Shown one piece after another: positions 42,172 to 54,082 of a stretch of 64,000 bases of DNA. Below the pieces are notes generated by a model. The model was not told the origin of the DNA and did no database searches. It saw nothing but the letters and a program-made list of their open reading frames with translations. Made by a program: the position numbers and the translations under genes. Source of the DNA: Sophora flavescens (lineage: Eukaryota > Streptophyta > Magnoliopsida > Fabales > Fabaceae); the NCBI GenBank assembly GCA_030762895.1, contig CM061062.1:101414874-101478873 (forward strand), given 5' to 3'. How positions within the stretch are numbered: position 1 is the stretch's first letter; each line of letters begins with the position of its first letter.

Positions 42172-43098
42172 TAGTGATGTTCATCAACCGATTCAAACCG
42201 CAAAAACTGAATCGAAAAAATCGAAAACCGAACAAACAAAAGAAAAGAAAAACCTCTTTTTTCATTGGATTGGATCGGATTTTGGATTCCCTGTTGAAGT
42301 CCAATCCAAACTGATATTTAATATATATATATATATATATTATTTTTTAAATTGTAGTATTACTCATACTTGAATATTGTTTTTCATACTTTTATGTCTC
42401 TCGTTCTCTTTAATATTTTTGTTGGAAGGACAAATATGAGTCTATTTAGAATAAGTATTAATGTCTTGAAGTTATATTTTGCTAAAAGTTTTTATGCATA
42501 ACATATATATAATGATTGAGTAAACATGAAAAATAGGAAATAAGTAAATTTGAAAAATAATTAGCTACAATTTATTTGTAACCGATTCAAAGAAAAAATA
42601 GGATAAGTGAGAGTAGATATAAAGATTAACATAAAAGAACATTTATCATAAAAGAACATGTTAAAAAATATCAATAATTATTTTTTCTCAAACTCACATA
42701 TTAAAATTTTGTCAAGAATTCTCTAGAATTTTCCTCACTCGTCATCAAATCAAATAGTAGTTGATAAGGAACAAATAGTTGATGCATTTTCATAAAGGTT
42801 CTAGTGTTCTGAGATGTTAAAATGAGTAATGGGTATCCTAAACTAGCTCACTTAAATGAAGATTATCTTTTGTTCACTATTAAATAAGTAAAAATGACAC
42901 TTGACATAAGAAAAAAAATAAAGTACGACAAAAACTGAATTATCCAATTCAATCAAAACCGCATTTGACTGGATTGAATTGCATCAGATTTTTTTAAGGA
43001 AGCAAACCGATCCAATCCAAACCTCACGTTGTTTTTACCATTGGATCGAATGGTTTTTTAACTCAAAACCGATCCAATCAAATCCGTGAACACTCCTA
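42172..43098. mobile_element. Non-autonomous hAT-type element with perfect 8-bp TSD
   Basis: The ends are TAGTGATGTTCA (left) and, on the - strand, TAGGAGTGTTCA (right), a typical plant hAT terminus. The flanking 8-mers are identical: ACACTAGT at 42164-42171 and 43099-43106. Subterminal regions carry repeats of 'CCGATCCAATC'/'GGATTGGATCGG'. No transposase is encoded. A (TA)n tract lies at 42320-42340. Confidence 0.92.
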
Positions 43099-45842
43099 AC
43101 ACTAGTAACATCATATCCTTACATTTCATCAATAATTTATTTATTTTCCTCAATTCTGTATTTTTTATTTATTTAAAAAAAGTACAAATGACCCACACAA
43201 CAAGATAAGAAACAATGCTTCTACAAGTACACATGCTTCATAAGCATCACTTTCAAAATGAACTCGAATAGTGGGTGCTTACAAGCATGGGTCTTAAGAG
43301 GCAAGATCCTATTTTTTTCATAACCGTTGGAGATGGCCTTAGAACATTGATTAAGGAGTCTAATGAAAGAAAGTTTTCATTGAAAAACTAAAGATAATAC
43401 CTCTTAGAATTTTAAACACTTTAATTCTAATATTTTTTTTATCCCTTAACCAATGCCTCAAGGGCATTGATTGTAACGCCCTCCCTCAAGGCATTACTTA
43501 CGTAACACATGCGGAAGTAAATTTAAAAGATAATTTGCTGGCTGCTTTCGGAAAATTTGTTTTCTCTTAAGTCAGAAAACTGGGGTATAAAATTTTCTCA
43601 TATAAGGATAACTCTGAAATCCATCATACATACATTTAAGAAAAGTTTCCACTTTCGTAAGAAAAGTTCAAACTATAGATGGATGTATATAACACTACAT
43701 TTACCGACCTCTTTAGATATACAACCCAACTCAAAACTCCTAAGCTGGTCATTCTATCAAATATTATGGAGAGACCCCCAATCGGGATACTTTCCCAATC
43801 TCTAACACTAGGTCTTCAAATGACTTAGAAAGACTCCTCTGCAACATCGGTACTAGAGTACCAAGGTACTACAGCAAAACCCGAAGATACCTGATATAAT
43901 TGTAAGAGTGAGATACCATCATAAGATATATCCCACAACAACCATATACATGATACATACATCACAGAATCATATAAGCAGTTAAATCATGCATATACAC
44001 AATATATCAGTGTTATATCAAAGGGTCTCAAACCCGCATGATCAATCTTTCGAAAATATGCATGGCACTTCAATATCAGGCTCTAACTTAATCTCATGAG
44101 ATCTCAACACCGTTTTCCCTGGAGACGTATTAGAGTTGGTCAATCTCTAGCCCATCGGGCAGTTGCCTCCTTACCCTCATGCATAAGGTCTCGGGGACGA
44201 GCAACGTCACATGTGCCTCTTCACTCGGTTTTACATGGACAGACTCCCCAGATACCACCTTGTATCTGTTATATATCAAAAGCACGTCTGCTCGGGGAAA
44301 TGCACATGAGAAAATATTTTTATTTAAAAGGTTTTCTTTGTGTGTTCATTCTTTTCACTGTCGCAGACCGAAGCTAACGACTTAAATCATCATTTCCCCA
44401 TCACTTGAAAACTCAGAAGCATAGGACCCATAGTCCGAACGCTCAATCACAATGCCCAAGACCGTGGCCACAGTCAAGGGTTGTGGTCGTAGAAAACATA
44501 CTTCATCTTTAATCATGTTCATTACACGCGGTTAGAATACACAGTCCAACATAGCGCGATTAGGACCTAAGTCCATAACATCATAACCAGGACTCGTAGT
44601 CCCGAATTCACACTGATTCAAGATCACGTGCACATCACTGAATACTAGAGGCGACGTCTCGCGTACTAGATTCTCTTTCTTAAGTACTTATTTTTCGTTT
44701 AGTGAAAAACAAATTCAAAACCGAATCCTCGATAACCTATCCAGGTTATCGGAAAGTTTCTAAAATATTTAGGAAAAACATTTTCTTTGAAAATCTTTTT
44801 ATAAAGCATCTTTGAAATTCTTTTATCTTTGAAATATTTTCCCCAATAGGATATTGCCAAACAATCTTGAAAGTTTTCACTTGAAGACACATAGTTCGAA
44901 AAAGATTTTTCTTTTGTATAACAATAGTACACCAACATCATTTCAACATTTAAAACAAGTACTTTAAGTTTAAAGAGCTTTTGGAAAAGAACACCAATCC
45001 CTTCATCTTCAAGGCTTATTAAGGTTTTTAATCCTTATTATGGTTGAGCACGAGGCACGCGTCTGGCTTAGCAAACTTTCCATCAACAACAAGATATATA
45101 TATCATCGATTGCAAAGCTAATATCACAGATTGAAAGCGATTCATCACATATATGCATTATATCATTTAGAACAAGTACAGATCAACATCAGATAATAGC
45201 ACAACAGTTCAAGCACATTAGATAATCAAGTAAGCTCAATCAACATATAAGTATCCAGTTAAACACCTACACACATGCATACAGTCATTGAATATCTTTA
45301 GGAAATCCCCTCTTACCTTAAGAAGGTAAGAGAATGTAAGAAAATAAACGGTTTCGCGGACGTTCTTCAAGGTTGGTTAGGAGGCAAGTCTAGGTTTCAA
45401 GACACAAGGTTCAAAGGATTAGAACTCAACCAAGAACTTAGGGTTAGAAGTTTCCAAAACATATGCAACTTAGGGATTTATGATCCTCAAGTGCTAAGAA
45501 TTTAAAACATGATTACTTAAAACAAAGTTGAACAAAAATCCCACCAAGTTACACCTTGATGGAGATTCGGCCTTGACCAATAAAATAGGCTAGGAACATT
45601 TAAAATTTCCAATCTCTTTGGTTTAGCATCCATTAATAGTAAGGAGCTCAAAACCATGATCACTTTGGAAAAAAAACGAAACACCCTAGGTCCACAACCT
45701 TTAAGATTCGGCCATCCTTGGGTTTTATGATAAAAATCTTTAAATTCTTCCAATCTCTTAGACCTTTTAGCATCCAATAACTTATGGAGCTCAAGTCTAT
45801 GATCATCTTGGAAAGCAACATATGATTATAAAGAATTAAAGT

Positions 45843-46119
45843 ATAATGACATAAGTAAATAAATGACATAAACATAAATGACATAAGGTAAATGACATAA
45901 TGTAAATGACATAAAATAAATGGCATAAATATAAATGACATAAAAGTAAATGACATAATGTAAATGACATAAAGTAAATGACATAAAGTAAATGGCATAA
46001 ATATAAATGGCATAAAAGTAAATGACATAATATAAATGACATAAAGTAAATGGCATAAATATAAATGGCATAAAGTAAATGACATAATGGAAATGACATA
46101 AAGTAAATGGCATAAAAGT
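45843..46119. repeat. Minisatellite of ATGACATAAAGTAA-like units
   Basis: About 18-20 units of 14-16 bases, alternating AAATGACATAAAGTA, AAATGACATAATGTA and AAATGGCATAAATATA variants. All three - strand frames are open through it (repeats of CHLLYVI), but this is a by-product of the unit and not a gene. Confidence 0.9.
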
Positions 46120-46127
46120 AGAGTAAA

Positions 46128-46295
46128 AATCTTTAAACTTTTCAATCACTTTAGACATAGCATCCTTTAACATAAAGGAGACTTGGTCCATGATCATTTT
46201 GGGAAAACAAATCTTTAAACTTTCCAATCACTTTAGACATAGCATCCTTTAACATAAAGGAGCCTTGGTCCATGATCATTTTGGGAAAACAAATC
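46128..46295. repeat. Tandem duplication, unit ~82 bases
   Basis: The unit begins AATCTTTAAACTTTTCAATC and ends ATTTTGGGAAAACA, is present twice head-to-tail, and has a more diverged relative at about 45735-45815. Confidence 0.8.
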
Positions 46296-47802
46296 TTTAA
46301 ATACAAACTCACCCTTGTAAAAGTTGAAACAAGATCCATCAAAACCATAGGTATGGTTCGACCTCATTAGAAAGTAGAGGTTAGGAAACTTTGTTTTACA
46401 CAACCTTTTAGTATGTTAAACTACAAGTAAATACAAGGCCATAGAAATTGGTTTCAACTCAAAAGGAGTTTTCTACCATTTTTGAGAGATTTTTGAAGAT
46501 AAAAGCTCATAAATGACATAAAGAAGAAACTTTAGAAAAAGATGAAGTTTTTAAAGAAAAGAATACATGAGAGTATTAACCTAAGCAAGAGGAACAACTT
46601 TGATGAAGAACACTTAGTGAAAAGAAGAAGAAAAACTAGAGCTTTGGAAGGTTGAAGTTAAGAAAAAGATGAAAACTTAAGGGTTTTAATGGAGTAGGAG
46701 AAAGGAAAGTGATGAAGTGAAGTTGATGAGTGATATTTATAGAGGAATGATGGAGGGGGCACGGTTTTGGAGAGGGAAGAAGAGAAGAAAGAAGAAGAAA
46801 GAAGGTGGTTGCTTGTAGAGAGGATAAAGAGTTAAGGTGATGTGATGTGATTGGAGAGAGAAAGATGAAAAGTAAGATTTTGGAATAAAGTAAGGATTTA
46901 CTTTTTCTTAGGTGTGTCATATGCATTTAATTAGGCTTCCCATCAAGTCTTTTCTCCTCCTTTAGGGTTCCTTTAACTGCTTAAATACGTAACCGGTTGC
47001 ACATCTGATCGTATTTTCTGAAGGTTTCGTCCGGATAAAATATTATATTTTATTCCCGGACAACAAAATTCGAAAATTTCCCAAACCCACACAAAACATC
47101 ATAAAAACACTAACTGTCTCGTTTACGAATTAAAATTTTGTTTCTAGCTCAGTAAACTTGTACTGGCAGAGAAAACGCAGACCGGTTTTCGTCTGAATTT
47201 TCGACCGAAAATTTTACTGTGACTTCATACGGTAAAACAACACAAGAAAATGATTTTATTTTAAATAAAATAATCCTCTGGATTTTATCAAAAATAAATA
47301 CATTAAAACATATATTTACTGATAATGAAGCATATGAAAAAACAGGGTGTTACATTGATTAACCTTCTCCATTGTCTAAATACAGATAATATAATTGTTT
47401 TACACTTTTACCTTTACATCTTAGCATTAATGTTAAGAAAATCCTTAACAAAAAGCTACATGTAACATTTAACCTCTTTTCCCTATAAAATAAAAGAAGA
47501 AAAATAGTTAGTGCCATCTTTGCTAAGCAACTTGAATTACGAAGGCAAAACCTTTATGGCCTCCACCATTTCCTTCCTTTTCTTTTTCTTTTGTTCTCAA
47601 CTTTCATGCCATCAAAAGTCAAAACCACATTCTATCAACTCCATCAACACTGGCTTTACAATACCTCTTGTCCACAGAGACTCACCACAGTCTCCATTCT
47701 ATAATCACTCCAAGAACCCTTTGAGCGTCATGTAGCATCAGCTCAACGCTCTATCTCAAGCCTAAAGCTTCAAACATTGCGTGCAAGAGCAGCTCACAAT
47801 CT

Positions 47803-48014
47803 ATATTGATTTTAATATTTGTCACATCATTTTGTTTTTCAAATTTTGAAAACACACCCCGTATTTCTTGAAATTTTGAAAATATCAGATAATTGTTTTC
47901 TTTTCGAAAATACATTCTTCCTAACTATCATTCCATCATTTTTGTCACAATTATTTATTGTAGGATGTAGGAGTCTTCCATCCTTTTATTAGCAATTTAA
48001 AATCAATATAAATT
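47803..48014. mobile_element. Short MITE-like insertion in the protease pseudogene
   Basis: Left end TATATTGATTTTAA and right end TTAAAATCAATATA are perfect inverse complements over 14 bases (47803-47816 and 47997-48010), with partial matching beyond. It separates the propeptide from the catalytic domain. No target duplication was confirmed, and an intron of the gene is an alternative explanation for part of it. Confidence 0.5.
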
Positions 48015-48438
48015 TTAAAAAATGAAAACAAAAAATGAAAATACAAACCAAACAGTTCGTAACACCCCCAAATATCTCATCAAAATTATTCTTTGATGAT
48101 TTAGAATACACAGCTTCCTATTATATAGGAACCCCACCAATTAAAGTGAATGCTACTATTATTGACACAGGAAGTGAGGTCATTTGGACCGAGGCCCAAC
48201 CAATATTTAATTCCCCAACATCTTCCTCAGTTCCTCTTACACAAATCTATCTTGTGATTCTCAAACTTGCACACTTTTAGGCCCAAACGCCCGATCAGTG
48301 ACAAACCTTGCACCTTTGTAGTGACACATGCTGATGGTTCAGGATCATCTGGGCTGTTTTCACGTGAAAGGTTCTCATTTGATGCCCCAGATGGGAGTTT
48401 AGTGGATGTGGGTTATTTACAATTTGGCTACAATAATA

Positions 48439-48734
48439 CTCCCTCCGGTTTATATTATAAACAAAAAAATTTCAAATATTTTGGTTTAATATATAAACAA
48501 ATTTTGTTTTTCAATAACTCATTTAATGATAATATTCCTAAAATATCCTTCATTTAATACAAATTTTATTTTTCAATAACTCATTCTATTCCCAACAACA
48601 CAAGCAACTTCTCATTATCATAAAGAGTAATTTAAGTAAAAACCTAATTTTTTAATCAAATTAAATAAGATTAATTAATTAGCTTAATATATGTATTGAA
48701 TTAATTTTTTGCTTATAATATGGACCGGAGGGAG
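48439..48734. mobile_element. Stowaway-type MITE inside the protease pseudogene
   Basis: Ends CTCCCTCCGG and CCGGAGGGAG are perfect inverse repeats flanked by TA (48437-48438 and 48735-48736). It splits the protease coding sequence between GYLQFG and FPGKQNG. Of the three related MITEs in the window this has the cleanest ends. Confidence 0.92.
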
Positions 48735-49337
48735 TATAAGCTCCCAATTCCCAGGGAAACAAAATGGTGTGTTGGGCTTAAACCGTGGCAAACCTTCCTT
48801 AATCTGTCAATTGGGTATCAAAAGGTTCTCTCATTGTTTTACTTCAAAGATTATGAAGGGTCTGGAAGTAGAATGTACTTTGGGTCAAATGCTGTGGTTC
48901 TCCTAGGTACCCAACACCATTAGAGGAAAGCAATTTTCCATTTTACTATGTTAACCTTGAGGGGGAATTAGCATAGGCGACACCAAAGTTCCAATTCCAC
49001 AAGGAGCTTTTAATATAACCGACCAAGGTGTGGGAGTTATAGTTGATTGTGCACTAGTAACACAATGCTTATAGGAGTGGGATATGAACCATTTCTAAAT
49101 ATGATGCGCCAATTTGTACATAAACCTTACGTAACATTTCATTTCACTGGTTTTGATTTTCAATTGATGAAATGAAAGTGAACACTTTTGTGGAATATGG
49201 AGAAGGACTTTGGTGCCTTGCAATTCTACGTTCTGATGTCATGTCAATAATCGGGAACATTCAAATAGGAACATCTGGGTTGGGTATGATCTTGAAAGAA
49301 AAGGGATTTCTTTTTCATACAAGGATTGTGCACCAAC

Positions 49338-49467
49338 GGGAGTTATAACATAGCTTGGTGGTTTGGACGAGAGAGATATGATTTGGACTGATAAGATTGA
49401 GGTTATGGGTTCAACTTCTCCACTAACATAATAAATACTAACAAACTAATATTTGCCTATAAAAAAA
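49338..49467 (+). mobile_element. tRNA-derived SINE with 17-bp TSD
   Basis: A 130-bp insertion with an A box TAGCTTGGTGG (49351-49361), a B box GGTTCAACTTC (49408-49418) and a terminal A tail (TATAAAAAAA). It is flanked by AAGGATTGTGCACCAAC (49321-49337) and AAGGATTGTGCAACAAC (49468-49484), a 17-bp target duplication with one mismatch. It inserted in the last coding part of the protease pseudogene. Confidence 0.9.
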
Positions 49468-49509
49468 AAGGATTGTGCAACAACTTTGTAGTTTCATAAT
49501 TATTATTAA

Positions 49510-49850
49510 GGGTTAAATGTATTTTTAGTCCCTCATTTTTTTTTTATAAAAATTCGGTTTTATCCCTCATTTGTAAAATGTACTTTTTTAGTTCTTGTTT
49601 TTTTAAATGTGTCAGAAATGGTCCCTATACCACACTTTCGTTTGAAAAAAGGAGACTAAAACCGATTTTTTTGTAAAAAATGAAGGACTAAAAATGTGTT
49701 ATTATAAAAAATGAGGGACTACAAATATATGGTTTAAGGATCACTTCTGACATATTTTAACAAACGAGGGACTAAAAATGTATGTTTTCCAAACTGGAGA
49801 CTAAAACCGATTTTTTTTTAAAAAACAAGAGAATAAAAACATATTTAACC
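49510..49850. mobile_element. Foldback/MULE-like MITE (GGTTAAAT..TTTTTAGTCCCT ends)
   Basis: The left end GGGTTAAATGTATTTTTAGT and the right end AAAACATATTTAACC are inverse repeats. Internal copies of 'GGGACTAAAAATG' and 'GTCCCTCATTTTT' make the whole element fold back. This type is abundant in legume genomes. The target duplication is not clear. Confidence 0.65.
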
Positions 49851-50229
49851 TTATTTTTAAACATGAAAGGAAAGTGAAACTTGTTTGTGAAATCCATTTT
49901 GCTCTGTTCTATTCAACTTATGCATAACGTGCTAGATATGAAAAGAATAATTTATTGACAAAAAATATGTTACAACACGTTAAAAAAATCTGTTAAAATT
50001 TAATAAAATATTATTTTCTCCACCTTCTCTCTTTCTTCCACAATTTTTTCCAACGAGATCCACCATCATTTCTAACGACTGAAGTTAAGCTACCGCCATT
50101 AAACCACCATTTCGCGGCATTGTCAACTTAGATACGTGCCTCTCCAAGCTTGGACCCCAGCCACCACTTGAAGAGTCTCAAGCCATTGCTCACCCAATCC
50201 AAACTGCCACCATCTCGTGAACCCTATTA

Positions 50230-50969
50230 GAAAAATGAGGTCTGGTCTGCAACAAAGAAAAAGAAAACAATGATAATACGCAATCTCCAATGCGTGTAGA
50301 AACACTAGACTTTAGGTTCGTTTCACCCCCACCAATCTCTCCTCGTAGATTGGATGCAATAGGTAAAACCGGCGAATCCCCTTAGGATACAATGGAGTAA
50401 CCTTGGTTTGGTTTGCACACCCTAAACCAAGCGTATCGTCAATGGCAGTTTACAGAACAATAGTCTTCTTAACTCTCTTTGCGCATAAGGGAGAAAAGAA
50501 GGTGATTTGGAGTGAAGAATGATTGAGAGATTCTGAGTTAATTTTTCGTATCCTTCACTGCATGCAGATGGTTCTATTTATAGACCAACTCATGTCACTT
50601 GGTGAAAGAAAATAACTTTTCAAAGGTTCCACAGGCTGTCAAATTCAATAGATAAGTAAAACTAACGTTCGTAAATTTGCACAAGTTATCCGTTGGCCTA
50701 GCGGCCAGCGGATGTGTCCCTTGTGTCATGGACCTGAGTTTGATTCCGGGCACCTACAGTTTTGCACATTTTAACGTTTAAACTAAAACGGTTATTTTAA
50801 AACCAAAATTTGCACCGTGTGGGAATCGAACTCGCGCCAACCTGCTTAATTTGGAAGCAACACAACCACCGATCCATTTAACTAGATAGTGCTAAATTTA
50901 CAACATAATATCTATTTATTTGACCGTTCATAACCTTTAATCTTTTATACATTTTGAAAATCTCTCACA
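50230..50969 (-). mobile_element. 3' LTR of the decayed copia element
   Basis: The - strand LTR starts near TGTGAGAGATTTTCAAAATG (50969), directly after a polypurine-like GGTGGGGGAT. It contains a TATAAATA box (about 50576-50583, in TTGGTCTATAAATAGAACC on the - strand). The left boundary is not certain. It holds two tRNA-like segments (50690-50760 and 50812-50890). Confidence 0.5.
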
Positions 50970-53477
50970 ATCCCCCACCATTTTCAAAATAAATCCAAAT
51001 CCTATTATTCCGGAAATCGCATGCTTTCAGACAAAGGTATCTTGAAGATTTGAACCTTTGCTTAGTAAGCCATGAGTTTCACTCATCCCCGAATAAAATG
51101 GTAGACAAGCTTTGAACCAAATATTCATTAGAACAAGCGTGCATGACTTACACATGAAATCTCGGTACCTTTGAACGACGTGGTAGTGTGACACATTTGG
51201 TAAGACCTTGTGTCGTGTATCCTTTTCATGAGAGCTTACATAGTCAAGCCCAACTCTAAGAAGCGGCCACACTTCACTCTCACATAGGTGGACTTTACCA
51301 GAAGTACTCCCATAAGTTGGGCACCTCAGCACATATATGCTATAGGTCCATTAAGAGCAAAAGCTCACCCTTTTCCTTTTGTCCTTATGGTATCCAAGTA
51401 CTTTTAAACCTTGGGATATATCTATTCGTCAAGTACTTGCAATCACTCTCATAGTGTACTTTGGCCACATTGAACTCAAGACTTGATGCTACTCAAGTGT
51501 GAGTTGGGTTTCCACCATTGGTGATCATGTAGTATGGGCTTGATTCCCATCCCTAATGATGTTTTTCCACATCATATCACTTGTCAGTCGTTTAGTCAAA
51601 GGATGCAAGATTTCTTTCCGTCTTATAAAGACCTTGGATATTACACCATTTGCAATTAGTTCCTCGACATAACTATGTCTTAATCCAATGTTCCTGGACT
51701 TTCCATTATAAACTTGGTTATATGCCCTTGATAGTGTTGACTGACTATCCCATTGTATGGATACTGACGTCATTAAAATTGGTATCTCATACAACATGTT
51801 TCTAAGCCATTTCATCTCAATGTTAAATGTTGCCAATGCTATATATGAATTCTACAGTCATGGTGGGACCGGCAATGCCGACTTATTTCTTGAAACCCCA
51901 AGAAATAGCACCCCCACCAATTGTCAAAACTCAACTGCTTGTTAAAGCATGATTTTCTAGTATAAGTTATCCAACTGGCATCCGTGTAACCTTCTAATAC
52001 CGAAGGATACCCATTATAGTTTAAACTATAATTCTTGTCCCCCACAAGTATTTCAATACTCTTGGACAACATGCCAATGGTCTTTTATTGGATTACTTGT
52101 ATACCTACTTAGTCTCCTATAACATATGCAATGTTTGACCGGGTACATGTCATGACATACACTAGACATCCAATTACTTTTGAGTATTCAAGTTTTGCTA
52201 CTAGATTACCTTTATTTGGTACTAAATTAATGCTATGATCTTAGGGATTAGTGATAGGTTTACAATCAAGGTGATTAAATTTCTTTAATACCTTTTCTAA
52301 ATGGTGAGATTGGGTTAAACCTATATTCTCACAATTTCTTGTTATTCTACTTCTTAGAATCACATCAGCTACCCCTAAGTTTTTCATGCCAAAATTTCTA
52401 GACTCTTAGTTTCTTCTACCTCATCTAGATCATTACTAAAATTCAACATATATATCAACAAAAACAAATCATGACACCTTTCCATTATGGAATTTACTAT
52501 AAACACACTTGCCGGATTCATTCATTTAATATTCACTATCTAGCACAACTTGATCAAACTTTTGATGTCATTTCTTAGGAGCCTTTTCTAGTCCATACTA
52601 TGACTTTTTCAATTTACACACTTTCTTTTCTAGACTATTCACCACAAACCCCTCAGGTTGTGTCATACACACCTCTTCATCTAATTCCCCATTTAGGAAT
52701 GGTATTTTCACATCCAATTGATGGATGACAAACTTATAGATGGATACCAGTTCTAATAGCACTCTAATTGAAGCAATTCTTGCCATAGGTGCATATGTAT
52801 CAAAATAGACAATACCCTCCTTTTGTGTAAATCCCTTAGAAACCAGTCTTGCCTTAAACTTATCTATGGTTCCATCTACCTTTATTTTCCTTTTGAAAAT
52901 CCATTTACAACCTATTGTTGTGGAACCAGGTGGGAGGTCTCCTAATTTCCAAATTTTATTCCCCATTTATTGAGTCCATTTCTTCTAGTATAACTCCCTT
53001 CCAGAAAGTGACTTCTTGAGACTTTAATGCCTCTTAAAATATTTTTGGATCACTTTCTATATTCTAATAGATTAGCCCATAACTGTCTATGGACTCTATT
53101 GTTCCTTCGACAAGGAACATGAAAAGGTTTGGTCTGTACGTTTCCTCTTTTCTAGGTCTCTGAATCCTTCTAAGTTCCGAACCTTCCAAAGTATCTTTAT
53201 TAGATACATTGATTTGCGGATTATGTTCATTCCTATGAACATTATCACCGTGACTTGGAGTTGAGTTAAACCTATCTTTTGAAAGATTGTATCCTAGACT
53301 CAATTACTGTATTTACAGGATATGAGTCATTGGATTCGATAACCATGAATCTATATGCTTTGCTATTTTTAGCATAGCCCAGGAACACACATTCAATTCA
53401 CCTTTCACTTAATTTCTTTATTTTGGTTCAAGAACTTCTATTATTGCCCTACAACCACAAACTATGAAATAGTTGAG
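50970..53477 (-). pseudogene. Decayed Ty1-copia pol (RT, RNase H), left of the gypsy insertion
   Basis: From 53477 downward the - strand keeps the integrase tail (ECVFLGYAKNSKAYRF) and linker (53303-53064). RT follows (WKLGDLPPGSTTIGCKWIFK, ARLVSKGFTQKEGI, HQLDVKIPFLNGELDEE, 52966-52598), then RNase H pieces (GYTDASWIT about 51980; CDS..LSRAYNQVYNGKSR at about 51700). The RT active-site YVDD region is not intact (about 52440). Many stops and shifts mark it as dead. The integrase resumes at 63668 beyond the gypsy element. Confidence 0.8.
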
Positions 53478-53702
53478 TGATGAGTGTGATTTCACCTCAT
53501 TCTCCATGTACATTTCTGCATGCATTTGCATATAGTTAGGCCATTTTAGTGTTTATTTTGTTTAGTTTTTCCTTTGGAACGGATAAGGTGGTATTGTGTG
53601 TTGTTTTGCAGATAATCATGATTAAATGCCCAAGAATTAGCAAGTATGAAGCTTGGTTGACTTAGAGCTTTAAAAGATAAGAAATTGAGCCAAGCAGAGA
53701 GT

Positions 53703-54071
53703 ATCATGGCCTAGCCGTGATGGCCCTCACGGCCGTGAGGGAGCAGTAGCTGAAGAAAGAATTGAGCCAAAAGTCAGAAGCTGTCACGGCCTAGCCGTGA
53801 TGGCTATCACGGCCGTGACGTGTCAGCTGTGCCAGATCTCCAAAAGTCAGAAACGATCACGGCCTAGCCGTGATGGCTATCACGACCGTGATGAATAAGT
53901 TGGAAAAGTCAGAAACGATCACGGCCTAGCCGTGATGGCTATCACGGCCGTGACCTGTTAGTTGGAAAAGTCAGAAACGATCACGGCCTAGCCGTGATGA
54001 ATCAGTAAATGAAGAGGCGCCTAGTCGAAAAACCATCACGGCCTGGCCGTGATGGCTGTCACGGCCGTGAC
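53703..54071 (+). repeat. Palindrome array upstream of the LTR TATA box
   Basis: Alternating dyads TCACGGCCTAGCCGTGA (7-bp arms, 3-base centre) and TCACGGCCGTGA (perfect 12-mer) in units of about 60-65 bases, spaced by 'AGTCAGAAACGA' and 'GTTGGAAA'. It ends about 12 bases before TATAAAAG, so it lies in the promoter part of the LTR. The 3' LTR has the same array with a different unit arrangement. Confidence 0.92.
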
Positions 54072-54082
54072 GGGCCGCGAGT

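Larger units (their letters stand above)
43472..47354. mobile_element. Large solo LTR (3.9 kb), TSD TTGAT
   Basis: The ends are TGTAACGCCC and GGGTGTTACA, with perfect 5-bp duplications TTGAT (43467-43471 and 47355-47359). No primer site, gag or pol is present. It is therefore a solo LTR of a large-LTR retrotransposon, in style like the large LTRs of some legume Ty3-gypsy elements. It contains a minisatellite (45843-46119), a tandem ~80-bp duplication (46128-46295) and no credible reading frame. Confidence 0.85.
47556..49337 (+). pseudogene. CDR1/nepenthesin-like aspartic protease, broken
   Basis: The gene starts at ATG 47556 with a signal-peptide-like MASTISFLFFFFCSQL, then GFTIPLVHRDSPQSPFYN, the propeptide hallmark of CDR1-type proteases, and stops at 47735. 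A MITE-like insertion (47803-48014) follows, then YIGTPPIKV and the first catalytic motif DTGSEVIW (48164). Frame changes occur near 48220-48280, a Stowaway MITE interrupts at 48439-48734, and GVLGLNRGKPSL follows it. The second catalytic site reads VIVDCAL (D-C-A instead of D-S-G/D-T-G, 49045-49053). The C-terminal FVEYGEGLWCLAILRS part (about 49185-49240) is followed by a SINE at 49338. Multiple frame breaks make it non-functional. Confidence 0.85.

Noticed and set aside
46128..46295. CRISPR-like repeat-spacer structure
   Set aside because: Repeats are plain tandem duplications without unique spacers, in a plant LTR.
45660..46348. Long - strand reading frames rich in CHLLYVI repeats
   Set aside because: All three frames are open because the 14-16 base repeat lacks stops; there is no gene signature and it lies inside a solo LTR.
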